Part shown: one piece after another, positions 11,191 through 22,029 of the stretch
Layout of the letters: the number at the start of each line of letters is the position of its first letter
Numbering within the stretch: the stretch's first letter is position 1
Origin: Lucinisca nassula
Lineage: Eukaryota; Mollusca; Bivalvia; Lucinida; Lucinidae
NCBI GenBank assembly: GCA_963580285.1
Contig: OY757011.1
Coordinates: forward strand, 163,461,406 to 163,525,405
DNA length: 64,000 nt
Direction of reading: 5' to 3'
Translations under genes and position numbers: made by a program
Notes under the pieces: generated by a model
What the model was told of the DNA's origin: nothing
Database searches by the model: none
The model's input: the letters and a program-made list of their open reading frames with translations, nothing else

Positions 11191-11335
11191 TGTGTCATTA
11201 ACCAATTGTATGCGGGGAAACCCCTTAAGGGGTACCTTGGCAAACAGTGCAGGCCAAGATCAGACACTGCAGAACACGCGTCTAATTAGGGCCAGCACTA
11301 TTTGCTAGCAGAATTCTCTGTCAAAAATAGAATAA

Positions 11336-13832
11336 CAAGAGGGCCATGATGGCCCTGGATCGCTCACCTGATCCATAGAGTAACAAGAGGGCCCCAGGGA
11401 GGGCAAATATTGACCCCAGGGTTATAATTTAGATTTTGTTGAGGGAGGTCTAAAAAAGGGAAGCTTCATACCAAATATCAACAAAAGGCTATAATTTGAA
11501 CAATCTTGGCAAAGGTCCTCTAGATGAAGCTACATACCAGATATCAAAGACCTGGGCCTTGCGGTTTCAGAGAAGAAGATTTTCCCAACATAAGCCTATG
11601 TAAAATCAAATGGCCCCAGGGTGGGGGCATTTTTGGCCTGAGGGCTATAATTTAAACAATCTTGATAGAGGTCCACTAGATGAAGCTTCACACCAAATAT
11701 CAAGACCTGGGCATTGCGGTTTCAGAGAAGAAGATTTTCAAAGATTATTTCTACATAAGTCTATGTAAAACCAAAGGGTCTCGGGGCGGGGGCATTTTTG
11801 GCCCCAGGGCTATAATTTGAACAATCTTGATAGAGGTCCGCTAGATGAAATTTCACACCAAATATCAAAGACCTAGGCCTTGTGGTTTCATAGAAGAATA
11901 TTTTTAAAGATATATTAGCTTATATAAGTCCCTATATAAGTCTATGTAAAACCAAAGGGCCACGAGGCGGGGGCATTTTTGATCTCAGGGCTAAAATTTG
12001 AACAATCTTGGTAGAGATCCACTAGCTGAAGCTTCATACCAAATATCAAAGACCCAGGCCTTGTGGTTTCAGAGAAGATTTTTCAAGATTTTCCCTATAT
12101 AAGTATATGTAAAACCAAAGGGCAACGGAGCGGGGGCATTTCTGGCCCCATGGCAATAATTTGAACAATCGAGGTAGAGGTCCACAAGATGAAGCTTCAT
12201 ACCAAATATCAAAGACCTGGGCCTTGCAGTTTCAGAGAAGATATTTTTTAAAGATTTTCCCTATATAAGCCTATGTAAAACCAAAGGGCCTCGGGGCGGG
12301 GGCATTTTTGGTCCCGCAATATTTTTTTTAAACAATCTTGGTAGGGGTCCACTAGATGAAGCTTCATACCAAATAGCAAAGACCTGGGCCTTGCAGTTTC
12401 AGAGAAGAAGATTTTTAAAGATTTTCCCTATATAAGCCCATGTAAAACCTAAGGGCCCCGGGGCGGGGGCATTTTTGGCCCCAGCACTATAATTTGAACA
12501 ATCTTGGTAGGGGTCTACTAGATGAAGCTTCATACTAAGTATCAAAGACCTGGGCCTTGTGGTTTCAGAGAAGAAGATTTTTAAAGATTTTCCCTATATA
12601 AGCCCATGTAAAATCAAAGGGCCCCAGGGCAGGGGCATTTTTGGCCCCAGCACTATAATTTGAACAATCTTGGTAGGGGTCCACTAGATCTAGGGTCATA
12701 CCAAATATCAAAGACCTGGGCCTTGCGGTTTCAGAGAAGAAGATTTTTTAAGATTTTCCCCATATAAGCCCATGTAAAACCAAAGGGCCCCCGAGCGGGG
12801 GCATTTTTGGCCCCAGCACTATAATTTGAACAACCTTGGTAGGGGTCCACTAGATGAAGCTTCATACCAAGTATCAAAGACCTGGGCCTTGTGGTTTCAG
12901 AGAAGAAGATTTTTAAAGATTTTCCCTATATAAGCCTAATTAAAATCAAAGGGCCCCAGGGCGGGGGCATTTTTGGCCTCAGCACTACAATTTGAACAAT
13001 CTTGGTAGGGGTCCACTAGATGAAGGGTCATACCAAATATCAAAGACCTGGGCCTTGCGGTTTCAGAGAAGAAGATTTTTAAAGATTGTCCCTATATAAG
13101 CCCATGTAAAACCAAAGGGCCCTGAGGCGGGGGCATTTTTGGCCCCAGCACTATACAGTCCAACCTGTATTAAGCAAGCATTTAAGGGATGATCAAAATA
13201 TGCTTGCTTAAGACAGGTGCTTGCTTAATACAAGTGAATTTTAATGCATTTTCCTTTTTCGGGAACTGAAGGCATGCTTGCTTAAGACAGGTTGCTTGCT
13301 TAATAGAGGTGGCCACTATGACAGGTTTTACTGTAATTTGAACAATCTTGGTAAGGGTCCACTAGATGAAGCTTCATACCAAATATCAAAGAACTGGGCC
13401 TTGCGGTTTCAGGGAAGAAGATTTTTAAAGATTTTCCCTATATAAGCCAAGGGCCCCGGGGCGGGGGCATTTTTGGCCCCAGCACTATAATTTGAACAAT
13501 CTTGGTAGGGGTCCACTAGATGAAGCTCAATACCAAATATCAAAGAGCTGGGCCTCGCGGTTTCAGAGACGAAGAATTTTTAAGCTATCGGTGAAAAAAA
13601 TCTATTTTTGGCTCCTGTGACCTATATGTGCAACGGACCGGAACCCTTTGATCAACTTTGAAAGGGGACCACCTAAGGATCATTCCTGTGAAGTTTGGTC
13701 AAAATCAGATCAGTGGTTTAGGAGATGTCGTTTGAAGAAAAAGTTTACGGACGCTTGACGCACGCACCCACGCACTGACGACGGACGAAAAGTGATCACA
13801 AAAGCTCACCTTGTCACTACGTGACAGGTGAG
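11336..13832 (+). mobile_element. Tandem-core rolling-circle-like element (pearl/HINE type)
   Basis: Starts CAAGAGGGCCATGATGGCCC followed by GGATCGCTCACCTGATCC. The core has about 12 units of about 165 bp, each with CCAAAGGGCCCCGGGGCGGG, GGCATTTTTGGCC, TTTGAACAATCTTGGTAG, CACTAGATGAAGCTTCATAC and CAAAGACCTGGGCCTTG. The 3' module has CTATTTTTGGCTCCTGTGAC, GGAACC...TTTGA, GATGTCGTTTGAAG, an ACGC/ACGG stretch and a TCACTACGTGA hairpin. The terminus reads GGTGAG, then AAAA instead of CTAA. A 178-bp MITE sits inside one unit. Confidence 0.75.
13156..13333. mobile_element. 178-bp TA-flanked MITE inside a core repeat unit
   Basis: Interrupts the core sequence CAGCACTATAATTTGAAC, which is intact in neighbouring units. 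Left end CAGTCCAACCTGTATTAAGC. The right end reversed is CAGTAAAACCTGTCATAGTG. TA lies at 13,154-13,155 and again at 13,334-13,335. The interior repeats GCTTGCTTAAGACAGG. This is a Tc1/mariner-type non-autonomous element, younger than the amplification of the core. Confidence 0.9.
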
Positions 13833-13842
13833 AAAACGAAAC

Positions 13843-14667
13843 TAGAAATGCGTCCATAGGACACGAATGCCCCCGCCTGAAAATATGTCTATGTTCTTAT
13901 TCATCCATAGAAAGTTATTGACCGTGTTTAAGTTTTGGACCCCTTTTTTCACATTTCACCTCTAAGTATGACCCTGACCTTGGAGGTAAGGACCTTGGTT
14001 TTGTGTGAGGCAGATTGTCTCATGATGGCCAACATTTCTGCCAAGTAATTTCAAAATCCATCCAGAGATAAGAAAGTTATTGACTGTGTTTAAGTTTCGG
14101 ACCATTTTTTTTTTACCTTTGACCTCCAAGTATGACCTTGACGTTTGAGGTACGGATCTGGGTTTGCACGGGACACATCGTCTCATGATGGTTAACATTT
14201 CTCCAAAGTAATTTCAAAATCTATCCAGAAATAAGTAAGCAATTGACTGCGTTTAAGTTCCGGAAGCTTTTTTGGACCTTTGACCCCTAAGTATGACCTT
14301 GGAGGAATGGACCTGGGTTTTGTACCTAACACATCGTCTCATGATGGTTGACATTTGTAAAAAGTAATTTCAAAATCCATCCAGAAATAAGAAAGTTATT
14401 GACTGCGTTTAAGTTTTGGACCATTTTTTTACCTTTGACCTCTAAGTATGACATTGACCTTGGAGGTATGGACCTGGTTTTTTGCACGTGACACGTCGTC
14501 TCATGATGGTTGATATTTCTGCCGGGTAATTTTAAAATCCATCAAGAAATAAGGAAGTTATTGATCGCGTTTAAGTTTCGGACGCACAGACGGACGGACG
14601 GACGAACGGACGGACAGGGGCAACGCTATATGCCCTTTCCACCATTCTTTGAATGGCGGGGGCATAA
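13843..14667 (+). mobile_element. Tandem-core element with ATGCCCCCGCC termini
   Basis: The 5' end holds AATGCGTCCATAGG and ATGCCCCCGCC. The 3' end holds a CTTTCCACCATTCTTTGAATGG hairpin-like stretch and GGCGGGGGCAT, the reverse complement of the 5' oligomer. Between are four to five units of about 155 bp (TTAAGTTTYGGACCATTTTTT, TTTGACCTCTAAGTATGACC, GTCTCATGATGGTTGACATTTCT, AATTTCAAAATCCATCCAGA). (ACGG)n precedes the 3' end. It has the same plan as the CAAGAGGGCC elements but unrelated sequence. Confidence 0.65.
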
Positions 14668-14749
14668 AAATAGGCCTGACACCCCTTAGATGACAAATGG
14701 ACTTGTCCAACATATAGCAATGGAAGAGTCCACTGGTCTACAATTGGTT

Positions 14750-15216
14750 AAACCCCAACACAATCAATCAAAATTAACTAACACATTTTTTGCTTTGGAC
14801 CCCAACCATAGTGGTATGAAGTGTCCACGGTGTACCTCCATTTTATAGAAGATTGGCAAGATCTCTGAATCTGAATAATCAAATTGTCCTTCTGAATAAC
14901 ACCTAGTGACAAAAACTATCCCATCCTGAACAATCTTACACAGTCCCGCAAGTTTACGCGTCACTTCTCAACTTCTTGGTTTACCTAATGTATTCATACA
15001 GAGCTGTACAAATGGTGTAGACCCAGATGGCATATTATCTGGTGGTTTTTCTTTAATGCTTGATATTCATAACATTTTCTCTTGTTATATAGATAATCAG
15101 TCGTTTGGAGTTCTTTCCTTGGTTTGGTCTATTATAAACTGTCTCTTTATGCAGTCCTCTTTGGGCTGTCACCCCATAATTAGGTTCTTGTACCCTGTAT
15201 TGGCTTGCTTTGGTGA
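14750..15216. other. No feature recognised
   Basis: Unique-looking AT-rich sequence downstream of the host gene's stop codon. Short open frames are present but lack recognisable motifs. Confidence 0.5.
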
Positions 15217-15431
15217 CTCCTTTTTACCAAAGGAAACTTCCTCCTGATACATACAGCAGGAGTCCATTCCAATATTTAGGGGCATCAGGCTGTGTTTTCT
15301 TCAAAATTTATTTGGAAAATGGCAAAATTTTGCATACAGTGTAGGCCCTAATCAGACGGTGCATTCTGTGGTGTCTGATCTGAGCCTGCACTGTTTGCCA
15401 GTTTAGGGGTTTCTGGTACAAAATGGGTTAA
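15217..15431 (+). mobile_element. TTAA-type MITE, left end eroded
   Basis: Matches 27,766-27,987: CAGGAGTCCATT, ATTTAGGGGYRTC, CAGTGTAGGCCCTRA and TGATCTGxGCCTGCACTGTTTGCC. The right end is AAAATGGGTTAA. The left terminus is not clear. It lies in the 3' flank or 3' UTR of the host gene. AAATAAATT on the minus strand near 15,306 contains an AATAAA hexamer that could serve as a poly(A) signal, though it is element sequence. Confidence 0.6.
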
Positions 15432-15746
15432 GGTCATTTTAGTGGACAAGTTTGATGTAATTTGATGTATATCACTGCCATAAAAGCCACACTAAAAATT
15501 GAGACATATCCACCAACTACCGTGTCGATGAGAGTCTAATGTTTTGACTTAAGAGTTGGCTAAAATGCAGAACAGATCAAACTGCTCCCATTATCTAGCT
15601 GTTAGATTAGGCTTGTACTCTTACCACTGTACCGGCAACCAAAAAGTTATAACATAGTACTAAGAAACTGGCATGGAGCTTAAATTTTAGGAAAATGATG
15701 TCCCAATTAATTTAAGAGATATTCTGGCACTAATTCAGTCATAAAA

Positions 15747-15790
15747 TCACCATCCTTCATTCTTCCGGAAAATCTCTACATATCTTTGGC
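15747..15790 (-). CDS. Quasi-RRM protein (GRSF1 / hnRNP F/H-like), last coding exon
   Basis: The acceptor TTATTTGCAG precedes the exon, whose first two bases complete a glycine codon left by the donor at 16,582. Translation gives GQRYVEIFRKNEGW and then TGA at 15,747-15,749. RYVEIF is the usual last beta strand of a quasi-RRM. The protein therefore ends about seven residues after the third domain, as in GRSF1, and lacks the long glycine-rich C-terminus of hnRNP H/F. The transcript continues leftward as 3' UTR; its end was not determined. Confidence 0.8.
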
Positions 15791-16341
15791 CTGCAAATAA
15801 ACAAATTATCAAGTCAGAAAACAGTTGTAAATTGAATTAAAAAAAAAAAAAAACAGCCATCAGGGGAGCTGGCAAATCCCCCGACCAAAAGCCAATATGG
15901 CCTTCAGAAAATTGTTCACAAACAGAAAGTGTACCAGGATTAAAATACCACTAGTAAGCCCACAGTATATTTGAATATGTAATGTTTATTGAGACTACAT
16001 GTATCTTCTCCTAATGATACTAAGGATCACTTTTCAACATGATAAAGATCTAAGATTTCCAATGCACACAGTATGGCTATACTGAGTTGTGGTTCTTGCA
16101 ATGTATTGTTTGTACTCACATAGTTAGGAAAATATGAGCTCTTAAAAAACTTTAACAATGACAACCAATAAACTATTGTTTAAACTACAGTATTTTTATG
16201 GCAAGGGCATAAAATACAATGTCAATGCTGTCTGCTAGACATTAAGATAACACACACATACACCATAGTGCATAGTTCACATCTCCAAAATGGCTTCTTT
16301 TCTGATGAAAATCTGTGATTTTCTATTATTTATACTGCAAA

Positions 16342-16406
16342 CAAAGTTTATGGGTTCTTAGAACCACCTTGTTGAGGCGGTTTTAACGAGTACCCACAAC
16401 ATATGG
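16342..16406. repeat. Small palindromic hairpin element (family H)
   Basis: Left arm TTATGGGTTCTTAGAACCACC, right arm GGCGGTTTTAACGAGTACC followed by CACAACATATGG. It belongs to a set of ~65-bp imperfect palindromes also at 21,287, 22,581 and 37,163. This copy is in the last host intron. Confidence 0.6.
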
Positions 16407-16581
16407 CTTGGAGCAGAAATAAGAAAAATAATGTATACACCCCGTAAAACCACATTTTCTCTATATAAAGTGGGGTAAAGAGAGGTTGTTAATTTCTAAG
16501 ACTTGTTCACGTGATGCATAACTGGCAATAGTAAGGGTTAATTAACCTTAATTTTTAGCAATAAAAGATAGACAAACTCAC

Positions 16582-16717
16582 CTATATACTGTCTGTCTTT
16601 TTTCAATGCTTCATCAACAAAAGACGAGGAGGAAAAACTAACATAGGCCTCTCCTGTACACCTCCCTTGTTGATTCTCCACCAATCGTACTGAGCTGGGT
16701 TCCAACGGTGAGAAAAA
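16582..16717 (-). CDS. Quasi-RRM protein, exon with second half of RRM3
   Basis: The acceptor tract (TTTTCTTTCTTACG...TTTCAG) is followed directly by FFSPLEP, the start of loop 3 and beta 2 in this family. GRCTGEAYVSF is the RNP1-like strand and ALKKDRQYIG the second helix region. The donor is G|GTGAGT, phase 1. The exon is 136 nt. A transposon boundary lies only 24 bp upstream of the acceptor AG (16,744). RYVEIF follows in the next exon. Confidence 0.9.
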
Positions 16718-16743
16718 CTGAAATAAAACGTAAGAAAGAAAAC

Positions 16744-17558
16744 TGAGCCAGCGCATGACAATCATCATCATCATCAACGGATTTTTGATTAACGTGCAGG
16801 TACAGGGGCAACGTCCACATAAGTGGGCCCCCTTCCAGGTAGCTGGCTTGCTGCACGCATGGCAGATCTTACACCAGATCTCCAGGCTTGTCTATCATGA
16901 GAATCGATAGCAGAGAGCTTCCATTCTCTGCAATCTCTTTCTGTTAGTTGCTTCCAGGTCATCTTGGGCCTTCCTGGCCCCCGCTTTCCACTTACCTGTA
17001 TGTCACAGGCAGTCTTGATTGCACCGTTGGAGCGTTCCACATGTCCATACCAGCGAAGTCTTCTCTCTTTCAGGATGAGGTCCAGGTCTTCAATGCCAAG
17101 ACGCTCAAGTAACTCACTGGACCTGATGGTGACAGTGTCCTGTGGCTTGACATTGCAGATCTGTCTGATCATTGCCCTGTCATTTCGCTGTAGACGTTGG
17201 AGGTTTGGCTTTGTCAATGGCCATGTCTCACTGGCATGGAGCATTGCACTCCGCACACAAGAGCTATACACACGGCCACGTGTCTTGAACGAGAGGTGGC
17301 GGGAAGAGAGAACTGGTAGCAACTCCTTGAATTCCTTGACAAAACCTACAATAAGACATGTGCGCACAATGAAGACTCAGATCAGCCTGCGCATGCATAT
17401 AATTTGACCAGAGACTTCTCTTGCTACATGTAGGAGCATTGGACCCTTAGCTTTGAGCGCACAAAGAAGACTCTGATCAGACTGCACGGATGCGCAGGCT
17501 GATCTGTGTCTTCTTTGGCGCACATGTCTTATTGTAGGTTTTGTCATGCGCTGGCTCA
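16744..17558. mobile_element. MITE with long inverted ends, split by a LINE
   Basis: Left end TGAGCCAGCGCATGACAA. The right end reversed is TGAGCCAGCGCATGACAAAA, continuing CCTACAATAAGACATGTGCGC. The inner left arm resumes at 17,337 after the LINE (AAAACCTACAATAAGACATG). Without the LINE the MITE would be about 235 bp with arms of more than 60 bp. A fragment of the same end is at 7,637-7,668. It abuts the polypyrimidine tract of a host exon. Confidence 0.8.
16762..17336 (-). mobile_element. 5'-truncated LINE, C-terminal end of its ORF2
   Basis: A minus-strand open frame (about 17,367-16,789, partly using MITE sequence at its start) reads through a retrotransposon C-terminus: SSCVRSAMLHASETWPLTK, RRLRWYGHVERS and GKRGPGRPKMTWKQL, motifs found downstream of many LINE reverse transcriptases. 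The 3' end is a (TGA)n-like tail (ATCATCATCATCATC on the plus strand). TGACAA flanks both sides (16,756-16,761 and 17,337-17,342). The RT core is missing and the clade cannot be set. Confidence 0.85.
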
Positions 17559-17802
17559 ATTAATAAATATGTCAGTGAAGTACCATACCTTCTGCTATGC
17601 TTGCTCCTGAGCTAGGTATATAACTAACAAGAAATAATGTTGTCTGCTAAATAAGACTGTTTCAGTTAACACTTAAATTCCGGATTATAAAAGCAAACAG
17701 TGTACTTATTACACATGTTAAAATACAACAGAATATGGCAGAAAGAATTGGGGGAGGGGGTCATATTGTGCATTGAGAGGCACCCGAGTCTGGTTGCATT
17801 AA

Positions 17803-18016
17803 CCCATTGTATGCAGGAAATCCCTATAAGGGTACCTTGGCAAACAGTGCAGACCCTGATCAGACGCATTAAGTCTGATCAGGGCCTGCACTATTTGCTA
17901 CTAGAATTTTTCCGCCAGAAATAGAATAAAAACAAAAAATAGGCCTGCCACCCCTTAAATGACAAATGGACTTGTCTACTGTATAGCAATGGAAGAGTCC
18001 ACTAGCATACAATGGG
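17803..18016 (+). mobile_element. TTAA-flanked (piggyBac-type) MITE, intact
   Basis: Left end CCCATTGTATGCAGG. The right end reversed is CCCATTGTATGCTAGTGG. TTAA flanks are at 17,799-17,802 and 18,017-18,020. Internal landmarks are AAACAGTGCAGACCCTGATC, GCCTGCACTATTTGCT and AGAGTCCACTAG. It is the reference copy for the split element at 11,202-14,747 and the reversed one at 30,840-31,062. Confidence 0.9.
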
Positions 18017-18184
18017 TTAATCAGTTCTTGTGCCCAGTTGCTGTAGATTCAGTGGTCTTTCAGATCATAATCTAAGAAGAGTAGCTCTGGGAACTTGGGA
18101 CACTGTTTGGGCGCCATTTTCAAATGTATATGAGTGTGTTTGTCACATGTGCCACAAAATAAAAGTTAGTACAAGAGTTAAACA

Positions 18185-19015
18185 AACAAGAGCTGTCATA
18201 AGATAGTATAGCCCACCTGGAAGTAGTGTCCTTGAGGTCATAGGCAAAGGTTGGGATATTGCTGAATAAACTTTTGGACCTATATCTTATCATCATAGAA
18301 CATCCATCATATGATTTGGGAAATGTGAGGTCTAAAAAGCTTTCACATAAAATCTCTAAGTCTGTGACCTTGACCTTGAGGTTGTTGGTATGGGCCTATA
18401 TCTAACATCATACCAAATAGGAACCAAATCCATCATATGGTTAGGAAAATATGAGCTCTTAAAAAACTTTAATATAGAATCTTTAAGTCAGTGCCCTTGA
18501 CCTTGAGGTCGTAAACACCCATGTTGCTCAATAAAACTTGACCTTGAGGTCAGGGGCCTGAATGGGGGTATTGCTAAGTAAAACTGGGCCTATGGTTTAG
18601 AAAATATGAGCTCTTAAAAAACTGTTTACATAAAATTATCTAAGTCCGTGAGCTTGACCTTGAGATCATATGCCTTGGCTAGGGTATTGCTGAATAAACT
18701 TTGGATCTATATCTGTCATCATATCAAATATGAACCAAATTCCTTGTACATTTTGGAACTTATGAGCTCTTAAAATACTTTAATGTAAATGTGGACGCCA
18801 ATGCTGATTCCATCACCAATGTGAACGCTGAAGGAGGGGGTACTGCAATAGCTCTTCCTGGACTTCGTCCCAGCAAGCTCAAAAACTGTAGGACTTCTGC
18901 TTACAAGACACACGGGGTAAAATATTAACAAATGGATGGCCAAAAAGACAACCACAGACAAATGGATGGAAACTTGCATGCCTAAGTCTTCCTGCTAAAG
19001 CAAGTGCGACACACC
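18185..19015 (+). repeat. Tandem-core repeat, degenerate
   Basis: Begins CAAGAGCTGTCATAAGATAG. It contains about five loose units of about 120-150 bp with GACCTTGACCTTGAGGTC, TTGCTRAATAAAACTT, TCATCATA and TATGAGCTCTTAAAAAACTT. The right part loses the pattern. No clear 3' hairpin was found; AAGTGCGACACACCGTCC near 19,005 may be a remnant. Confidence 0.5.
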
Positions 19016-19047
19016 GTCCAATTCTTTAAGGTTGAAGATAAAAGTGA

Positions 19048-20619
19048 CAAGAGGGCCATGATGGCCCTGGATTGCTCACCTGATCCTTAGGGTAACAAGT
19101 GGGCCCCTGGGAGAGCCATTATTGGCCCTGGGCTATGATGTGAATAATCTTGGTAGTGGTCTAAAAGGTGAAGCTTCATACAAAATATCAAAGACCCGAG
19201 CCTTCTGATTTCAGACAAGATGATTTTTAGACTTGTAAGAAGATGCTTTAGAAGGTTTCCTTTTTTTATATAAGTCTATATAAACCTTAGGGTCCCGGGG
19301 CGGGCTATTTTTGGCCCCAGAGCTATAATTTGAACAATCTTGGTAGAAATCCACAAGACGAAGCTTCATACTAAATATCAAAGACCTTGGCATTCTGCTT
19401 TCAGACAAGAAGATTTTCAAAGGTTTTCATTATCTTGACTTCTATTTCCTAGGGCTACAATTTGAACAATTTGACAGAGGTCAACTAGATGAAGCTTCAC
19501 TCCAAATATCAAAGACCTGGCCTTGCTGTTGCAGAGTAGAAGATTTTTTTTAACTTTCCCTACATAAGTCAATGTAAACCCAAAGGGCCCCGGGCTGGGG
19601 GCATTTTCGGCCCAAAGGCTATGACTTGAACAATCTTGGTAGAGGTCCACTAGATGAAGCTACACACCAAATATCAAAGACCTGGGCCAAGAGGTTTCAG
19701 TGAAGAAGAATTTTAAAGATTTTCCCTGTATAAGCCAATGTAAACCCAAAGGGCCCACAGGTGGGGGCATTTTTCACCCTAGGCCTAAAATTTAAACAAT
19801 CTTGATTGAGGTCCACTAGATGAAGCTTCACACCAAATATCAAAGAACTGGGCCTTGCAGTTTCAGAAGAAGATTTTTAAAGATTTTCCCTATATAAATC
19901 TACGTAAAACCAAAGGGCCCTAGGGCGGGGCCATTTTGGGCCCCAGAGCTATAATTTGAAAAATCTAGGTAGAGGTTCACTAGATGAAGCTTCATACCAA
20001 ATATCAAAGACCAGGGCATTCTGGTTTAGAGAAGAAGATTTTTAAATATTTTCCTTATATAAGCCTATGAAAAACCAAAGGGCCCCGGGGTGGGGGCATT
20101 TTTGGCCCTAGGGCTATAATTTGAACAATCTTGATAGAGGTCCACTAGATGACGCTTTACACAAAATATCAAAGACCTGGGCCTTGCGGTTTCAGAGAAG
20201 ATTTTTAAAGATTTTCCCTATTTAAGCCTATGTGAAATCAAAGGCCCACGGGGCGGGGGCATTTTTGGGCCTAGGGCTTTAATTTGAACAATCTTGGTAG
20301 AGGTCCACTAGATGAAGCTTCATACCAAATATCCAAGACCTGGCCCATGCGGTTTCAGAGAAGAAGATTTTTAAAATTTTCAGTAAAAAAATCTATTTTT
20401 AGCTTCTGTGACCTAGATGTGCCACGGACCGGAACCATTTGAACAACTTTGAAATGGGACTACCTAAGGATCATTCCTGTGAAGTTCGGTCAAAATCTAA
20501 TCAGTGGTTTAGGAGGAGATGTCGTTTGAAGAAAATGTTTACGCACGGATGCACGCAAGGCCGCACACACGCACGACGGACAAAAAGTGATCCCAAAAGC
20601 TCACCTTGTCACAACGTGG
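19048..20619 (+). mobile_element. Tandem-core rolling-circle-like element, 3' end truncated
   Basis: Starts CAAGAGGGCCATGATGGCCC, followed by about eight to nine units of the same ~165-bp core as the element at 11,336. The 3' module (GACCTAGATGTGCCACGGAC, GAAGTTCGGTC, GATGTCGTTTGAAG, ACGCACGG) follows. It stops at GCTCACCTTGTCACAACGTGG, part-way through the terminal hairpin, and lacks GGTGAGCTAA. It ends less than 200 bp before a host exon. Confidence 0.75.
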
Positions 20620-20801
20620 AAATTCTTGGCAAGACTTACCCGGTAACTGTTTTCTAACTTTACTTAATAACCAGTGTATGGGCTTTCAAGACCCTTCAAG
20701 CAAAACAACTGTTTAACTTTGCAAGGGGAGAATTATAATATTATATTTTTATCACTGTTATTATATTTTCTAATTATTATAACCAAAGAAAGGTGACTCA
20801 C

Positions 20802-20968
20802 ATCATATATTCTGGCCTCATCAACCCAGAATGGCAATCCTCGCATATACACAGTGTGTTCAGATGATTCTCCTGTACTTTGCTGTCTGTTTACTTCACC
20901 TCTCGGAGTACGCCAAGCATCACTTGACCGTCTGGGGTTCTGATACATGTCAAACATTCTTCTTCTCT
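20802..20968 (-). CDS. Quasi-RRM protein, linker and first half of RRM3
   Basis: The acceptor TTTTAG is followed by two bases that complete the codon from 21,956. The first ~35 residues (ERRRMFDMYQNPRRSSDAW, then GEVNRQQSTGES) are a polar linker. HTVYMRGLPFWVDEARIYD is the first strand and helix of RRM3; VYMRGLPF is the family signature. The donor is GAT|GTGAGT, phase 0, joining to FFSPLEP. The exon is 167 nt. Confidence 0.9.
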
Positions 20969-21286
20969 CTAAAAGGTGTAAATATACTAAACTTCTTTAT
21001 AAAGCTTTTCATTATCAATTATTATAACAAATTTTTGAATATAAATAAGTTTACAGATGGAGGATCCCATACCCAACTCCACATAAGGAGGTTTCACAAG
21101 AATGATCAATGAATAATTTTTGTTATGCCTGCTTTATAGGAGTCTAATTTTCTATCTGAGTGTTCATTCATCTATCCATCTGTTCATCTGATCATCCGTT
21201 TGTCAAATGGTCAACATCTACCCTAGTGTTCACCCAAATGGCCAACATAGCCTTTTGCGGAATTCTTGTTTTCTTTTATTGATGAA

Positions 21287-21354
21287 ACATATGTTATAAG
21301 TACTTGTTGGAATCGCAACTTTGAAGGGATTCTAACAAGTACCCACAACATATA
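21287..21354. repeat. Small palindromic hairpin element (family H)
   Basis: ACATATGTTATAAGTACTTG, then TTGGAATCGC, faces GGGATTCTAACAAGTACC followed by CACAACATATA. Arms of about 28 bp with a short loop. Closely related to 22,581-22,646. Confidence 0.7.
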
Positions 21355-21639
21355 GGTTAAGCTGAACTGAGCCTTTAACAACTGCACATTATAACTCTGG
21401 TTTGCTTGCTGCTCTTAATACACAAAAACTTTTCTTTCTGCATATCATGTATATCAACCTGTAAATGATTTAAAACAACGCCAGCAGGAACAAATTTTAC
21501 TTATTAAATTTCATTTAATGTTTAATCATGGAGCTTTATCAAAGATTCAAATAATTAAATTTCAGCATAAATGACATAACATCCCACTAACTGTAAAATG
21601 ACACTTATCTGGAGCTATGGCAATATCAACATGCTTATA

Positions 21640-21925
21640 GTTTGTTTTGGATTTTAATGTCAAAGTCAACACTAATTTGGCCATATTTTATGAGTCAGAT
21701 TATCTAACCATACTTTCCGAACCAGAGCAGTGCACATTCTTTTGCCAGAAACTGACAATTGTCCTTCTTGAACTGGTGGAAGGGAAAGAATGGCTTTAGA
21801 AAAGACTCCATGATCAATATTCACAAAAGAATCTCACTAACCCTGCAGGCATCGACCCTCAACCCGTGACCACCAGTCAAATTGCACACTTGAGCTACAG
21901 AAGCAGGCAGACATGTTAACCATAT
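21640..21925 (-). mobile_element. tRNA-derived SINE family 2, copy
   Basis: Shares GTGCACATTCTTT, GCCAGAAACTGACAA, TTGTCCTTCTTGAAC and CATGATCAAT with the copies at 8,300 and (reversed) 28,917. The minus-strand head near 21,900 is degraded (box B-like GGGTCGATGCC). The tail lies at the left (GTTGACTTTGACATTAAAATCC on the minus strand). Confidence 0.65.
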
Positions 21926-21955
21926 TCTAATGTAAGCTACACCAATGGATCCTAC

Positions 21956-22029
21956 CTGTTACACTGGAGTGTTTAGCTGTCTTTACCACCTCAGCTTCTA
22001 TTGCAGTGGCATGTCTCATTTCAACATAC
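21956..22029 (-). CDS. Quasi-RRM protein, end of RRM2 and following linker
   Basis: A 74-nt exon. The first base completes the arginine codon from 26,384 (acceptor TTTCTAG). YVEMRHATAIEAEVVK is the last strand of RRM2 (compare YVEIF in RRM3) and a helical tail. KTAKHSSVT leads to the linker. The donor is G|GTAGGA, phase 1. The short exon is supported by exact phase agreement on both sides. Confidence 0.85.

Larger units (their letters stand above)
11202..14747 (+). mobile_element. TTAA-flanked (piggyBac-type) MITE split by two larger elements
   Basis: The left part (11,202-11,335) begins CCAATTGTATGCGGGG after TTAA. The right part (14,668-14,747) ends TGGTCTACAATTGG before TTAA. Together they match the uninterrupted 214-bp copy at 17,803-18,016. 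Between the halves sit the tandem-core elements at 11,336-13,832 and 13,843-14,667. TTAA duplication is the piggyBac-superfamily signature. The interior is too short to encode a transposase. Confidence 0.75.

Noticed and set aside
11336..13832. CRISPR array
   Set aside because: Units of ~165 bp with contiguous homology and no alternating repeat/spacer structure; eukaryotic context.
14764..14964. 66-residue minus-strand frame as a further host exon
   Set aside because: The quasi-RRM reading ends with a stop at 15,747, and the frame shows no domain features.
15306..15312. AATAAA as the host poly(A) signal
   Set aside because: Not fully rejected, but the hexamer is part of a repeated MITE and no cleavage-site evidence is visible, so it is not listed as a terminator.
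16964..17407. 147-residue plus-strand frame
   Set aside because: It is the antisense of the LINE C-terminal frame, which has recognisable motifs on the minus strand.
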